In this document: positions 21,670 through 32,835 of the stretch, piece by piece
Layout of the letters: every line of letters starts with the position of its first letter
Numbering within the stretch: position 1 is the first letter of the stretch
Assembly (NCBI GenBank): GCA_037974965.1
Contig: JBBPFI010000004.1
Location: 310,001-374,000, forward strand
Length of the DNA: 64,000 bases
Source of the DNA: Dacryopinax spathularia
Lineage: Eukaryota > Basidiomycota > Dacrymycetes > Dacrymycetales > Dacrymycetaceae
Direction: 5' to 3'
Translations under genes and position numbers: made by a program
The notes under the pieces: generated by a model
Seen by the model: only the letters and a program-made list of their open reading frames with translations
What the model was told of the DNA's origin: nothing
Database searches by the model: none

Positions 21670-24600
21670 TGGGCCTGTGAGGCGGGGGAGCGTGGTTTGT
21701 GGTGAGCGGACGAAGGGCGGAAGTGAGGTCGGTGGGAGGGAGCAGCGGGTGGACAGTGAGGATGAGTCGACTGCGTTGAGGTATTTGTGGTGACTGGCAG
21801 GGGCGATGTCCCGTAGCAGTCACAAGCAGGTAAGTGGTCGAGGGCTGATGGTCGAGGGGATGAGGCGACAAAGGGCGTCAACCGCCCCTCCTTCCCAAGC
21901 AGCAGGCAGTTATATGCGCTGCACCTCACACCCAAACCAAGCTCCTTTGTGCCTGAGCGCTCTTTCCTACGCCCACACGCACGGCGGAGATCGCACTTGA
22001 ATACGATCGCGAAGAAGCACGGATCTCGTTGCTGGTCGTCGCGAAGGCGGTACAGTACTCCCTGCGTGCACCCTGACACCCTGCAATAATGTTGACAAAC
22101 GCTTCGACGATGCTTCTTTTTGCGGGTTCGGGAATTCGGGAGAGTTCGCCCGCGGGTGGAAGTGGAAAGGAAGCACGGGGCCGCGGTGTTGATACGAAGT
22201 GGACGGAGGATCGGAGGTTGTCCTCTTGATATGAAGGGGGTTCGCGAAGCCAGAAGCCAGCCGTCGGTGGAAGGTGGTGGATGCGATGATAGGGATTGTG
22301 GAAGGTGGGGATTGAACTCTACGCTCGCTATTGTCGAGAGCGATTACGGCGGTGGGCAGTCAGTTGAACCCTTTCGATCAGTCAGTCGATGAAAGGCCAA
22401 GTCCAGTCCCGTCGGTAGGGCAAGGCAGGTTGATGTCCTTGCTGTGCAGCTGAGGCCGGTCGTCGCCGAGGAGGAAAGGGACGAGTAAGCAGTAATTCAC
22501 ACCAGGGTGCAGAGGGTTGAATGTGGAAGAGGAAGCGAGCGAAGGGAGAATGGGGCCCGTGCGAGGTGCGAAGGGGGTTGTGGGTATATGTATCGCTTGC
22601 GAACACACAACGCTCGCTCCTTATCCCGATCACGAACATGCCAGCTTTGTGTCCAAGCTAACTCATACCCGCAACCCGCAACCCACAACCCGCAGTCGGT
22701 TTCCCGCACCCTGAGCTCTGGGCAGATCGGGTCGGGGGCTTGGCGTGCCGCTCGCAGGAGCGAACGTGCCGAACGTCGAGCTTAGCTTAGCTTAGCCACT
22801 ACTTTCTCCTCCCCTGCTCCTTTTCTTCCTCCTCTCAGTAGGATAGGAACATCATCGGTCCATCCTCCCGAGCGCAAAAGCAAAAGAGGGGCAGGAACAG
22901 GCACCACCCAGACCAAGGCACGACGCCTGCATGCGGCGCGAAAGGGTGAAAAGACCGAAGCACGCGCCCCGAAGGAAGAAGTGTGTATAGGGGTCCTGTT
23001 GGAGCGCCGACAGGGTTCTGCGAAGTCGGTGGGTCGGTGGGTTCGGTGGGTGGGGGAACGTGATCCCGCACCGCACGACAAACAACCCCTCTCCCGCTAT
23101 CCGCTGACCTCCTCACAACCGCACTGGCTGCGGGTGGACGGTTTGGTCGTTCGTTGTAAGCTTGTGTCACGGTTGCTGGGGATTGCTGCGGACGATAATG
23201 TTGAAATATGAAAATCAAAGCGCCCAAAATAGACAATATTACTGTAACCTGGTTGATACGTAGCGTCCGATCCTAGACAACCATATTTCCAGAGGTTCAT
23301 CCTCCTTCGCCGTTCTTCGACCTTCCAAGAACCCCCTCCGCTTCTGCAAACCCTCCCCTGGCGGTTTCAGAAGGTCTTCCCCCCCCCCTCGCCTGCCAGC
23401 AAAGTGCCACAACCCCCACCCAGCTGTCACCAAAGTTCACCCGCTGTCCTCCCCCCCAAAGCTCCTATTCCATCCGTAAAAGCTCATGCGCCTGAGACCC
23501 ACCAAGCCCCACCACTGATACCACCCACCTCCGTCGCACAAAGGCATGCGCGGAAGACAGCAGAAGGAAAGCCCGATCAAGGGTCCAGGTTATCTCGATC
23601 CCCGCAGCCCCCATCAGACCTGCACACCCGCCGCGCTCGGCTCAAGCCTGCCGAGGGCGGCTTGGGCTCGGCAAGGGTGCGTGCCGCGGCTCGTGAATGA
23701 GGTTGCCGCTGATCGGGTTTGTGTTTACCGGTTCTGTCCTCCCACCCGATGGAAAGGATGGGCTGATGGCTGATGGGGGCGCTGCTGGTCTTTGTTGGCG
23801 GTTTGATGGTTGGGAGGTGTGCCTGCGCCTCCATCTCGGCCTGCGATATACTGGGTTAGTTATTGGTGGCTTGATTTGGGTACGGCTGGCGGACGGCCGG
23901 GGATAATGGGGTGTTATGTGCGGGAAGCCGTTTCGGTCCTGCGGGAATGGAATCGGAGGTCAACCCGCGGCTGTTAACATATCTTTCTTCCAGATCCAGA
24001 CCTAATGAGTGCGTTGGCCTGTCGACGGCTTCAGCTTGTACATCTACAGTATACCTAGCGCGAAACTGGATACGCCGGCGAACCCGGGTATTCCGCAAAT
24101 GACTCGGCAGTGGACTAGACCGGATGTAGCGCCCAAATTCGAAACCGGCAGTTCGCTCGCAGGTCATTAGTTCGACCTTTGACCCGTACAGTACTACTCA
24201 CGAGTTGACTGCGACAGCTGCTCTTGTTTTCGGCAGGCGGGTGCACTCGGAGAGTTGTTTTTACCCTAGCTTGCCTGCGCCTTCCATAGGTAGTGCATCG
24301 CTCGTCGCAACGGTGACTTCTTCCCTTGAAAACACCCAAACTATCGCCTAGAGTCATGACGGACAATTAAAAGAGACCGAAATGAAAATAATAAGTCACT
24401 ATGTAGAGGCATGGAGTACGGGACGATGCTATCAATGCTAGGACTCCTCTGTATGCTATGTACGACTCTATAGCACAATTGTACTTTTACTGATGCTCCT
24501 TACTCGCCAAAGTAGGCGCTCCATAGTCTCCCTGTTCCCCCCCTCAAACACGGCTCCAACCCGAGCCCCTTCCAACCTAGTCACCCGATGTTTCGAAATC

Positions 24601-25289
24601 GGAAGCTCAGACGTCCTTATCGTCCGGCGCTAATCAAATATCAAGTAAGAATAAGTCCCGGCTAACCTTATTTCTTACTAAGTGCGAAGAAGCCTCGAGT
24701 CAGTGAGTCAGGGCATAAGCTCCCATTCCATTCCCACATCTATTGAAAAGGACTAGCGCGACTCCTCTCTTCTGCTTGTTCACTGCCTGGCGCTCTGCTG
24801 GCCCTCCACTGCTTGGAGAGCAGGTGGGCGCTTCTTTTGCTTTGCTGTAGAGCTGGGATCGTGCTCGGGAAAGGACGGAACCTCCACACTTCGCTCACTA
24901 GGCTGCCTAGTACCCTGACTCCACCCGCCGGCGCTTATCGTGACCCAAGCCTCGTACATCATCAACCACAGCTTCTTATTCGAGTCAACCTTGTTTCACT
25001 CCTCAGCTTCTACAACACCACCACCCGGAAAGAACGGACAAGAACGGACCCGAAAAATCGAGTCAGGTGGTTTTGCTAGACTTCAGTTTCTTGCTTCTCT
25101 CGTCGATATACAGTACATAAACCATCGGTGGTCTCAGAAGTAGTATTGTCGTGATTCAAACTAGGTTCAATCCGGTCCCTAGCGTCGTAAGTTTCTCGTT
25201 TCCTCTTTTGCAACACTCTGAAACGTAGCGTACTTCTTGAAACAGAAGCCTTCTCCTCAAACCCCTCATCCCAAGAAGCCGAGCAAGTC
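21670..25289. other. 3.6-kb gene-poor interval
   Basis: This is the longest stretch without a recognisable gene. Open frames are short, overlap on both strands and lack domain motifs or coherent splice joins. Simple-sequence items include an AGCTT/TTAGC run at about 22778-22795, a CCCGCAA-type heptad run at 22667-22697 and a C-tract at about 23379-23389. It is probably the long upstream regions of the Ser/Pro-rich gene and the FMN-binding gene. An unspliced non-coding transcript cannot be excluded. Confidence 0.45.
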
Positions 25290-26159
25290 ATGTCCGCCCC
25301 GACATACGACCAAACCCGACTTAACACCGTCCAGCGGAAAAAAGACCGCGCGTCGTATGACAAGTCCACGGTTCATGGGATCCTGAGAGATGCGCATGGC
25401 GTGTGTCATGTGGCTTTTGTGGACGACGAGGGTTTGCCGCAGTGTATGCCCATGATCGGGTGCGTGGACGACCGGAGTGAGCTGGGGGAGGAGGTGTGGA
25501 TGTATTTTCACGGTTTGTTTCTTTTCTCTCTTACTTGATCTGGATTGAGCTGAGAGGGATGTGCGGGTAGGGTATACGTCGACGAGGATCATGAAGCTCC
25601 TTGCGGACCCGGGGACGCCGATGGTGGTCACTTGTACACTGGTTGATGGGCTGGTCTTCGCGCTGAACATATCGAATCACTCGGTCAACTACCGCAGCGC
25701 GGTCTTTCATGGTGTTTCTTACCCCTTGCCGGCGGGGGATAGGAAAGCGAAGAAGCATGCGCTTACGTGCGTTATGGAGGGTTCCATGCCGGGGAGGTGG
25801 GATGAAGCGCGGGCGATGGATCCCACTGAGTGGGCAAGCGTGGGTGTGATCAGGATGAAAGTTGAGAGCGCGAGGCATTACCCCCTTTCTGTCTTCGGTA
25901 ATAATGAACGGCTGACCATATTCTGTAGCGCAAAGATCCGCAAGGGACGACCCGGGAATGACAAATCAGTAAGTCGTGCTTGAACTCACAGACCAGTTTC
26001 TTATTGTGCACGAATCAGGATTTGGACAATGAGGAACTCAAGTCGAAAGTCTGGTCTGGAGTATTGCCGCTTCGGGTCATCTCCGAGCCACCCATTCCAG
26101 AGCCTTTCTGCGCCGATCGACCGGTCCCGGAGACGATCAAAAGATTGGAGAGAAAGTGA
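25290..26159 (+). CDS. FMN-binding split-barrel protein (pyridoxamine 5'-phosphate oxidase-like)
   Basis: A flavin-nucleotide-binding protein of the pyridoxamine-phosphate-oxidase-like superfamily, probably a cytosolic oxidoreductase of unknown substrate. It opens TRLNTVQRKKDRASYDK, then VHGILRDAHGVCHVAFVDD, the family's N-terminal strands. Exon 1 ends in FHG and splices across 25515-25571 into YTSTRIMKLLADPGTPMVVT. The barrel continues HSVNYRSAVFHG. Exon 2 most likely ends at VESA(R/S), using a GC-AG intron (25875-25928) that restores SASAKIRKG, a segment conserved in the family. The last intron (donor GTAAGT at 25971) leads into DLDNEELKSKVWSGVLPLRV and then TGA at 26157-26159. The gene is convergent with the F-box gene, which ends 119 bp away. 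Confidence 0.82.
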
Positions 26160-26277
26160 ATTTGGGACTTCGGATGAGATACAGAGTGTATCGAATCGTG
26201 GAGATACATTGATCTTGGATATACTGTAACGTGGAGGAAATACCAGAAAGGTGGAAACCAAAGCGACATTCGAACGT

Positions 26278-27886
26278 TCATCGATCTTCGAGCTGCAGTG
26301 GCCAATCATGGTTGCATATTGTACAAGTGACTGGGGTTGTTCGAAACCAGTCATTTCCTCTGAGGTCGAAACCACTGAAGTGCTCCAAGTTCGGGCAATA
26401 CTGTGCAAAAAGGATCGCAGTCTGGATCCACTCTTGTTCAATCCAAGGCTCCACACCCATAATGTGCAACGATCTCAGGCTAGCGAAATTTCCCACTGCT
26501 TCCGCTAGAGCGACCTGGGAGCACATTAAATCGGCGAAGTGAGCGGATAGAGGGAACGCACCATGGACGGTTCTCCAGGCCATCCCCCAAGCCAGAGCAT
26601 CACTTCCTCAACCGACGGGGCCATACTTGCCAGTTGGGCCAGCTTAGGGATACCGGATGACCTCTTGTTCTCCAGGCCCAAAACCCGAAGAAGTGGCATC
26701 TGGCTGATATGCACGCAGACCTCCTCGAATTGCGCGTCCGACATGAAGCTATCAGCCTGGTAGGTGCTGATGGTCGGATCCCGATTGTCAAACGTTGTTA
26801 TGCCAACTTCTGACAGGATCTCGATTGGTCGGCGGGAGCCGTCAGGCAACGGCCTCAACAAAGTAAGGAGACTGTTTGTGTCCTGCTTGAAGGACCACCA
26901 GACCTGTCGCAGGTTCGGCAAACTATCCTGTGCGAGTTCGAAGACCACTTCGTCCCAGGGATAGTAGTTCGCCTCGAGCTGCAGCGTTTCAATCTTCGAA
27001 TGCCTCTGCAGAAAGGTGCCCGTATCGGTTGAGACTCCTAGTCGCTTCACTTGAAGTCGCCGAAGATCTGGCCAAGTTCCCTGCCATAACTGAGTGCTGG
27101 CGGGCGGAGGAAAGTCATCGAGTATCCTGGGATCGAATGACGAGTACAGCTCTATATGCTGCAGTGTCGGACAATGCTTCATGATTTGCTCCTCAACAGC
27201 CATTAGGATAGCTGTACTGCATGAGTCAACATAAGTATGCGAAACAGCGCTTACTCACGGTTGTGATAGTAGTCATCCGACCACCACGAAAAATGAGTTA
27301 AGCCCTTGATGGTGGAGATAACCTGCCAGAGAATGAGCTGTGCGAGCTACGAGACCATAGGGGAACTCACAGATTGGATTTCGGGGAGTTGGCCTTCGTG
27401 GGCTCCGCCGATGACAAACGAAGCCTCCACCGAGAGATTGGTAAAGGCTGAGCTGGCATTGCGGAGCCTTCGGAGAAACTCCCCAAGAAGCATAAAGTCC
27501 AGTGCTCCAACAGTCAATTCGACCGTCCGCACGCAGCGCAAGGACTCGGCGAGGTCTGACAGCCCCTGCAGTAGACTTTCCACCGTTTGTTCCTGCTGTA
27601 CCATGCGCCTGACGCAGCGGAAACCTGAAGGATCATCTGGGCCGGGAAAACTGTGTATCCGTAGTCTCTGGACAAGAAGAGCCTGCCTCTCATTACGCAG
27701 AAGCTTAGCCAGGAAAGGAGCATCTTCGAAGAGGATATCTATCGAGCGCCACTCCAGGTGATCCGGCTGCACCAGACGCCATAGACTCTTGCACGTTGAA
27801 GCCAAAGATACCAGGTCGATAGGCGCGTATATATGGTCTATGACAACGTCCAAAACCTCCGCCGGTAGTTGAAGCAGCTGTACCAT
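26278..27886 (-). CDS. F-box protein with leucine-rich-like repeats
   Basis: Likely substrate receptor of an SCF ubiquitin ligase. The ATG at 27884-27886 opens MVQLLQLPAEVLDVVIDHIY and then LVSLASTCKSLWRLVQP, a standard F-box (LP-x-E-[VL]-[LI] ... C[RK]xL). The body is made of Leu-rich segments such as TLQHIELYSSF, DLRRLQVKRLGV, KIETLQLEANYYP and PLLRVLGLENK, spaced like degenerate LRRs. Three short introns have canonical ends: near 27370, about 27190-27255, and 26530-26575 (joining WLGGWPGEPSM to VALAEAVGNF). The stop at 26278-26280 follows PLQLEDR. The gene belongs to the large, fast-diversifying agaric F-box group, so a target cannot be named. It is divergent from HAT1 over 197 bp. Confidence 0.8.
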
Positions 27887-28083
27887 GCCTGTACGTCGAC
27901 CAGTGGGTGGAGACTGGAACGGCCTGCGGGAATGGAGGATTTGGTTGGATGAGTCGAAGTTGTGTTTGTCTCCCCGGACTTGTCCAAGCGCACGCACAGC
28001 CTCCACTAATGGTTGTCGCGTCGTTTGAAGCGCGTCGAAATGAGATCGCGTTGCTCGTCGACACCAAACGCCAATAGACAGCA
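27887..28083. promoter_or_regulatory. Compact divergent promoter (F-box / HAT1)
   Basis: Only 197 bp separate the two start codons, so both transcripts must start from a shared bidirectional promoter or use leaders that overlap the neighbouring gene. No clear TATA box was seen. Confidence 0.5.
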
Positions 28084-29739
28084 ATGTCTTGGGTAACCGA
28101 CTCCAACGAAGCTCTTCATCTGCGCCTGGGTGAGTACAGTATACTGTGGGACTGTAGCGCTGCGATAACGGCTTGTAATAGTGCGCGCTCACGGCGAAGA
28201 GACCCATGACGAGCGGACAGCCGACTTCCACCCTACCTTCACCTACCCAGTACGATCCCGCAATATATGCGCATCATCAGTATCTCACAGTCTTTCTAGA
28301 TATATGGCGAAGATGAGAAGATATTTGGATACCTTGACCTGTATATTGCCGTTCGTCTGGTTTTACCAATTCCCGCACATCTGCTCACCGGACATGTAGC
28401 TTTACTTCGCATCTGGTAGCTTGAAGCAGTATTTCAAGGTGACTTCCACAAAGCAGCCCGCTGCAAAAGCCGATGACGTGGAGGGTGCTCTATACAAGTT
28501 TATACCTCCTGGTGCGTATATGCGCGGGACCTCTCTTCGTGTACCGGGCTGATGCGCGATCAGACTATACCAAAGATGAAGAGACCTTTCACCAGCAAGT
28601 CCAGAAGGACGCCGACAACTTCAAGCCTATGGGCAAGCTGATACATTCGTATACTCGACCTTCAAGTGCCAACAAGGGGAAGTCTGTTAAACATGTGCCT
28701 CGAGACGATGACATCGAGTATGAGGTGTACCACGTACGTGATCTGCCTGTCTTCCTATCTGATCAAGGTCCTAACGCCGAGAACAGGCAACATGGGATAC
28801 CCCAGGCTTCCGGGATTACCATAGACACATGCAAATCTTTATCCTGCTATACATCGAGGGCGGGTCTTACATTGTTGAGGACGAGGAGAAGTGGGAGTTC
28901 GTAGTTTTGTGAGCGCACCCGTTGCCTTTCGGTCTGTCGCGTCTGACAGAAGCGTAGGTATGAGAAGACGAAGAATGCAGAGGGCAAGGAGCGATGGCAC
29001 TTCGTCGGCTACTCAAGCCTATACCCTTTCTGGTGTTGGCCGAATAATGTCCGTTTACGACTAAGGTACGGTTCATACTGCACCGTCCCGGCAGTCGAGC
29101 TGACAAGGCTTGTAGTCAATTTGTCATCCTCCCCCCATTCCAAGGAAAGCACCACGGTTTCGAGCTCTACGAAACCATCTACAGACTAGCACGAGACTCG
29201 GCTCTGACCACCGAGCTCACTATCGAAGATCCCAGCGAAGGCTTCGAGGACATGCGGGACAGATGCGATCTTGCGATGCTGCGAGCAAATGAGGAGTTCA
29301 TGGAGGGTTGGGAGCCGAAAGGCGGTGGAGAGAAGGGCTGGAGACCGCCGATAAACCGGGAATGGGAGAGGAAATGGATGAAGGAGCTGAAGCTGGCTAA
29401 GGTGTGTCGAGCTGACGATATCTCCCTTTCGTGGGCTAACCCTGTCCTGCAGCGACAATTCCAGCGCTTGACGGAGATGCTCATGCTCGAACGCTTACCA
29501 CCCGGAGACGCAGAGGCAGAACGTGCCTTCCGGCTACACGTGAAGGAGCGGCTGTTCCGCTTCAACTACGTACGTGATCAAACATGCTCGTATCCGACTG
29601 TGGCTGACATGCGATGCAGGAGATCCTGATGCAGCTCGAGAAGCCTGAGCGGCTAGAGAGGTTGGAAGAGACCTACCAAGGAGTGCGGGATGACTACCTG
29701 CGGATTCTGGCTGGAAAACGGCGCGATCCACCAAAATGA
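28084..29739 (+). CDS. HAT1: Histone acetyltransferase type B catalytic subunit (HAT1)
   Basis: Acetylates newly made histone H4 (Lys5/Lys12 in the family) before chromatin assembly, with an RbAp46/48-type partner. Exon 1 (MSWVTDSNEALHLRL) splices into VRAHGEETHDERTADFHPTF, then IYGEDEKIFGYLDL, LYFASGSLKQYF and ALYKFIPP. The catalytic core reads YHATWDTPGFRDYHRHMQIF, LYIEGGSYIVEDEEKWEF and RLSQFVILPPFQGKHHGFEL. The Glu-containing ELTIEDPSEGFEDMRDRCD is intact. The acetyl-CoA loop reads Q-G-K-H-H-G, so the usual first Gly of the Q/R-x-x-G-x-G/A motif is His. About eight introns, one with the unusual donor GTTCGT at 28351. The C-terminus is helical (QFQRLTEMLMLERLPPGDAE). An open frame starting at 28473 with a signal-like N-terminus is intron read-through and was not used. 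Confidence 0.93.
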
Positions 29740-30181
29740 GCGTACATCATACGCTTGGGCAACCACAGCGGTTCACTTTGGAGATTTTGCATGGCTATGA
29801 CTGTAGTATTCGCGAAGCGAGATAATGATATTCGGTCTGTTATTCCTTATCCCTGTCGCAGGTGTTCTCGCGCACATGATGTTCGCGCAAATGATGTTCG
29901 CAAATGATGTTCGCGCAAATGGTGTTCGCGCAAATGATGGACGTTCGCGCAAACCGTTTTCGCGCAAACGTCTTCGCGCAGGCCGCCCTCGCACAAATTG
30001 CCTTACGCACAAACCGCCTTACGCACAAACCTCTTCGCGCAAACCGTCTTCGTACAAACCGTCTCCAGGCCTATGGAAGCGGCCTTGTCGCAGCCATCTT
30101 GAGCTCGTTCGGGAAAACATCAACCGCATAGATTGAAAAAACTACAAATACACCCTCCTCTCTAACCACCCTAAACCCCGC
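29740..30181. other. HAT1-SF3A1 convergent 3' region
   Basis: About 440 bp between two facing stop codons, half of it occupied by the 15-bp minisatellite described separately. No conserved gene was seen. Confidence 0.5.
29864..30066. repeat. Degenerate 15-bp minisatellite
   Basis: About 13 imperfect tandem units with consensus close to GTTCGCGCAAATGAT on the left, drifting to CTTCGCGCAAACCGT on the right. Most units are 14-16 bp. The unit length is a multiple of three, so the array stays open and a 103-codon frame runs through it (29825-30136). This is more simply explained by the repeat than by a gene. Confidence 0.85.
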
Positions 30182-32835
30182 TCACCGCTTCCTCACATCC
30201 CTCACGCTCAAATACAGCATATCCCCCTCCTCCAGATTATAGCTCGCAATCGTATTAGCATTCGTAAGCGTCTTCCCATTAAATGTGAGCCTGATCCTCC
30301 CGACCGGACAGGTCGAGTCCAACTGCTGGATAATCCTGTCCCGGAGCGTGCTGACTAGCAATGTAAGGGGTAAGTCGGGTACGTCGGCCACTTTGCCGTC
30401 GAAGTGCCACCCGGGCTGGTCTTCGATTATGGGGAGCTGGACTTGGATGCTGATGGGCTCGGGGTGGAGGGCGATCCAGTCTGCTTCTGGGTAGGTGTGG
30501 CCCTCGTATCGCTCGACACGTTGCCGTTTTGCGGGCGGAGGCTGGTCGTCTGTCGTTGTTGGGATTGGGGGGGTGTCGGTGCCCTCGGGCGTGGCGGACC
30601 CGCCGGGCGTGCCGGCGAGAGCGGCGATGCGGCTGGGGTGCATACCGGGCGGGACGAACCCTGCGGGCGTTGCGGCTGCGGGGGAGAATGTAGAGGCTGA
30701 GGAGACGGGCTGCATGGCACTTGCTCCTGGGCCTCCGTACGCCGGTGCGGTCGCGGGCTGCGGAGCAGCGCTGATAACTGCATTCGCGTACTCCGGTAGC
30801 GCGGGTGCGTTGAGCGTCGCCGCTGAAGCAGGTGTGATCCCCGGTCCCAGAGCAGGGCCGATGGCAGGCACAGTCGTATCCGCCATAACGCCAAGTCCCT
30901 TCGCCCGATGAATAGCAGCGATCTGCTCTTCGAAATTGACGTTGCTCTGGAACTTGCCCGTCGTGCTCTCCTTGCTGGCCGTATGTCCATCCCAGACAAT
31001 CTTCTCCCTCTCCCTCGCACGCGCCTTCTCCGCTTCTTCTTCCGCTTTGCGGGCAGCTTCGTCCTCTTCTGCGCCGAAGATGTCCACGCGGGTGCGGGCG
31101 AGGGTCTTGAGGGACGAGGCGACGTTCGCGCCGTATTGCAGCTCGTTGGCTTGCGCGCGGCGGGCCTCCAGGGCGTCGCGTTGTGATTTCCAGCGAGGGT
31201 CGAGTAGCTCGATACGCATGTGCTCTTCCAGCTCGTCGACGGCGATCTGCTGTCCGCAGATCGTACACGTCGTCGTGATCTTCTTCGCACCGCGTTGGAT
31301 CCCTGCAAACAATAGTCAGACTAAGTAAGAGAGAGAGGCAGAGTAAGGACGCACCCCTCGGAACGTAATTCTCCCTGATCTTCATCTGTCCCGGCAAGTG
31401 CGCCTGGGCCATCGCCTCCTTCCTCAACCTCTCCGCCTCGTCCTGCGCCAACTGCGCCGTCTGCGCGTCCGCCTTCGCCTGACTCTCCGCCTCAGCCTCC
31501 GCCTCCGCATCCCTCATCTCCACATCCTTCCTATTCAGCTCCTCGAGCTGCTCCGCCCTCTCAGCCTCGATCTCCACCGCCTTCCTCTTAACCCCCGCCA
31601 CCTGAGCCTGTCTCTCCGCCCTCGCCGCCTCTTCCCTCGCCCGCTGCTCTTCCTGCGCAGCGCGGTTCCGCAGCTCAGCAGCCTCGTTAGCAGCCTTGAT
31701 CTCCTCCGTCGTGCTCTCACTGATCATCTTCGCCATCCGTTTCTGCGCAAGCGTCATACTCTCAATATCGTCGATGCTCATCGGCGGCGGGAGCTCGGAC
31801 TGCGCGTCAGCGAGGGTGAACTCGATCGTCTGCACGATGGCATAATCGTGCCAATCAATCTCGGCAAACGCTTTCCTTTCGGCTTCCTGGTCCTCAGCGC
31901 GTTTCTTCTCTCGTTCGCGCTTCCATTTCTCCCATTCTGCCCTCGCTCTAGCCTCTTCCAGCAAGCGAGCCTTTCCACCCGGACCAGCATCGGCGCGCAA
32001 CTTCTCCCGACCTTCGGGCGTGGGGAGGAGAACAGTCTTATACTGACTGACAAGCCTCGAGAAGTACCCGAATAGCGGATGTGTCGGTCGAAGGAACTCG
32101 AACTCTGGGTTCTTGCCCTCCTTCACCGATAGAGCCTGCAAGAAGCTAGCGCCCCGGACAGCAAAGAAGAGCGCGGTGAGCTTGATAGTGTCCAGCTCGA
32201 GCGGGCCGACCTGCTTGGGAGTAGGGACGACGAACTCGAGCTCGGGCGGCTCGGGCGGTGCGGCTCTCGGTCTGCCCGTGGCCTTCTTTGCTCCTTCAGC
32301 CGCGGGGGTACCACTTCCATCAGCGGCGGGCGTGCCCTCCTTCTTCAACGCTGCGCCAGTCACAGCGTTGACGCTTTCCCCAGCGCGGATCGAATCGACC
32401 CGATGTCTATAGTAGGCGTGGAACGCGTCGGTCGGAGCGAGGAAGGCGAATTTCGGATCGGTCTTCTGGGACTCGCGCACGCGGTCTTCGAATTGCTGTG
32501 GGTTTTGTGAACGGGCGACGTGGAGGGCAGTGCGGTCGATGATGGCTATTCGCACAAGGTATAGTCAGCAAGCGAGCAATAGCGAGCATGAGAGGCTATG
32601 CGGGGGGGAAGAGAGGGGGAGAGAAGAAATAAGACGTACTTCTGATCTCTGGAGGGGGGTATATCATCCCCGTTGCGAACTTTGGCTGGTCCGACTCCGG
32701 TGCTGGAGTGCCGCTTCCATTCCCATTGCCGTTGCCGTTTGTTGCTGGTGTTGGTGTGGGAGTGGGGGTGGAGTGGGAGTGGCCGTTGATGCCGTTTTGT
32801 TGTGCGGGAGGAGGGGACATCGATACGTCCGCCAT
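30182..32835 (-). CDS. SF3A1: Splicing factor 3A subunit 1 (SF3a1/Prp21)
   Basis: Core subunit of the SF3a complex of the U2 snRNP, nuclear, needed for pre-spliceosome assembly. The N-terminal exon (MADVSMSPPPAQQNG, then a TPTPTP/NGNGNG low-complexity run) ends PPPEIR. It splices into the first SURP module (IIDRTALHVARSQNPQQFED through DAFHAYYRHR). The second SURP module follows (ALFFAVRGASFLQALSVKEG through PLFGYFSRLV). A charged helical region (KREREKKRAEDQEAERKAF) leads to a second intron near 31310-31360. The last exon holds TTTCTICGQQIAVDELEEHM and LLDPRWKSQRD, a Pro/Ala-rich linker, a KRQRVER nuclear-localisation-like run and a C-terminal ubiquitin-like domain (IQVQLPIIEDQPGW through NLEEGDMLYLSVRD). 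The ubiquitin-like domain is present in animals and most fungi but absent from yeast Prp21. Confidence 0.96.

Noticed and set aside
22667-22697. Telomere-like CCCGCAA heptad run
   Set aside because: Only about four imperfect units, not TTAGGG-type, and surrounded by ordinary genes.
28473-28904. Open frame with a signal-peptide-like N-terminus at the start of HAT1
   Set aside because: The hydrophobic start (LYTSLYLLVRICAGPLFVY) is translation of an intron and part of an exon in another frame. The exons join to give canonical HAT1 sequence.
29864-30066. CRISPR-like appearance of the tandem arrays
   Set aside because: Units are contiguous and degenerate with no spacers, and the genome is eukaryotic. 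They are minisatellites.
30279-32555. 758-residue minus-strand frame through SF3A1
   Set aside because: It follows the true frame in the first half, then reads through the second SF3A1 intron into a wrong, Arg-rich frame. The conserved C-terminal ubiquitin-like domain is in the spliced frame.
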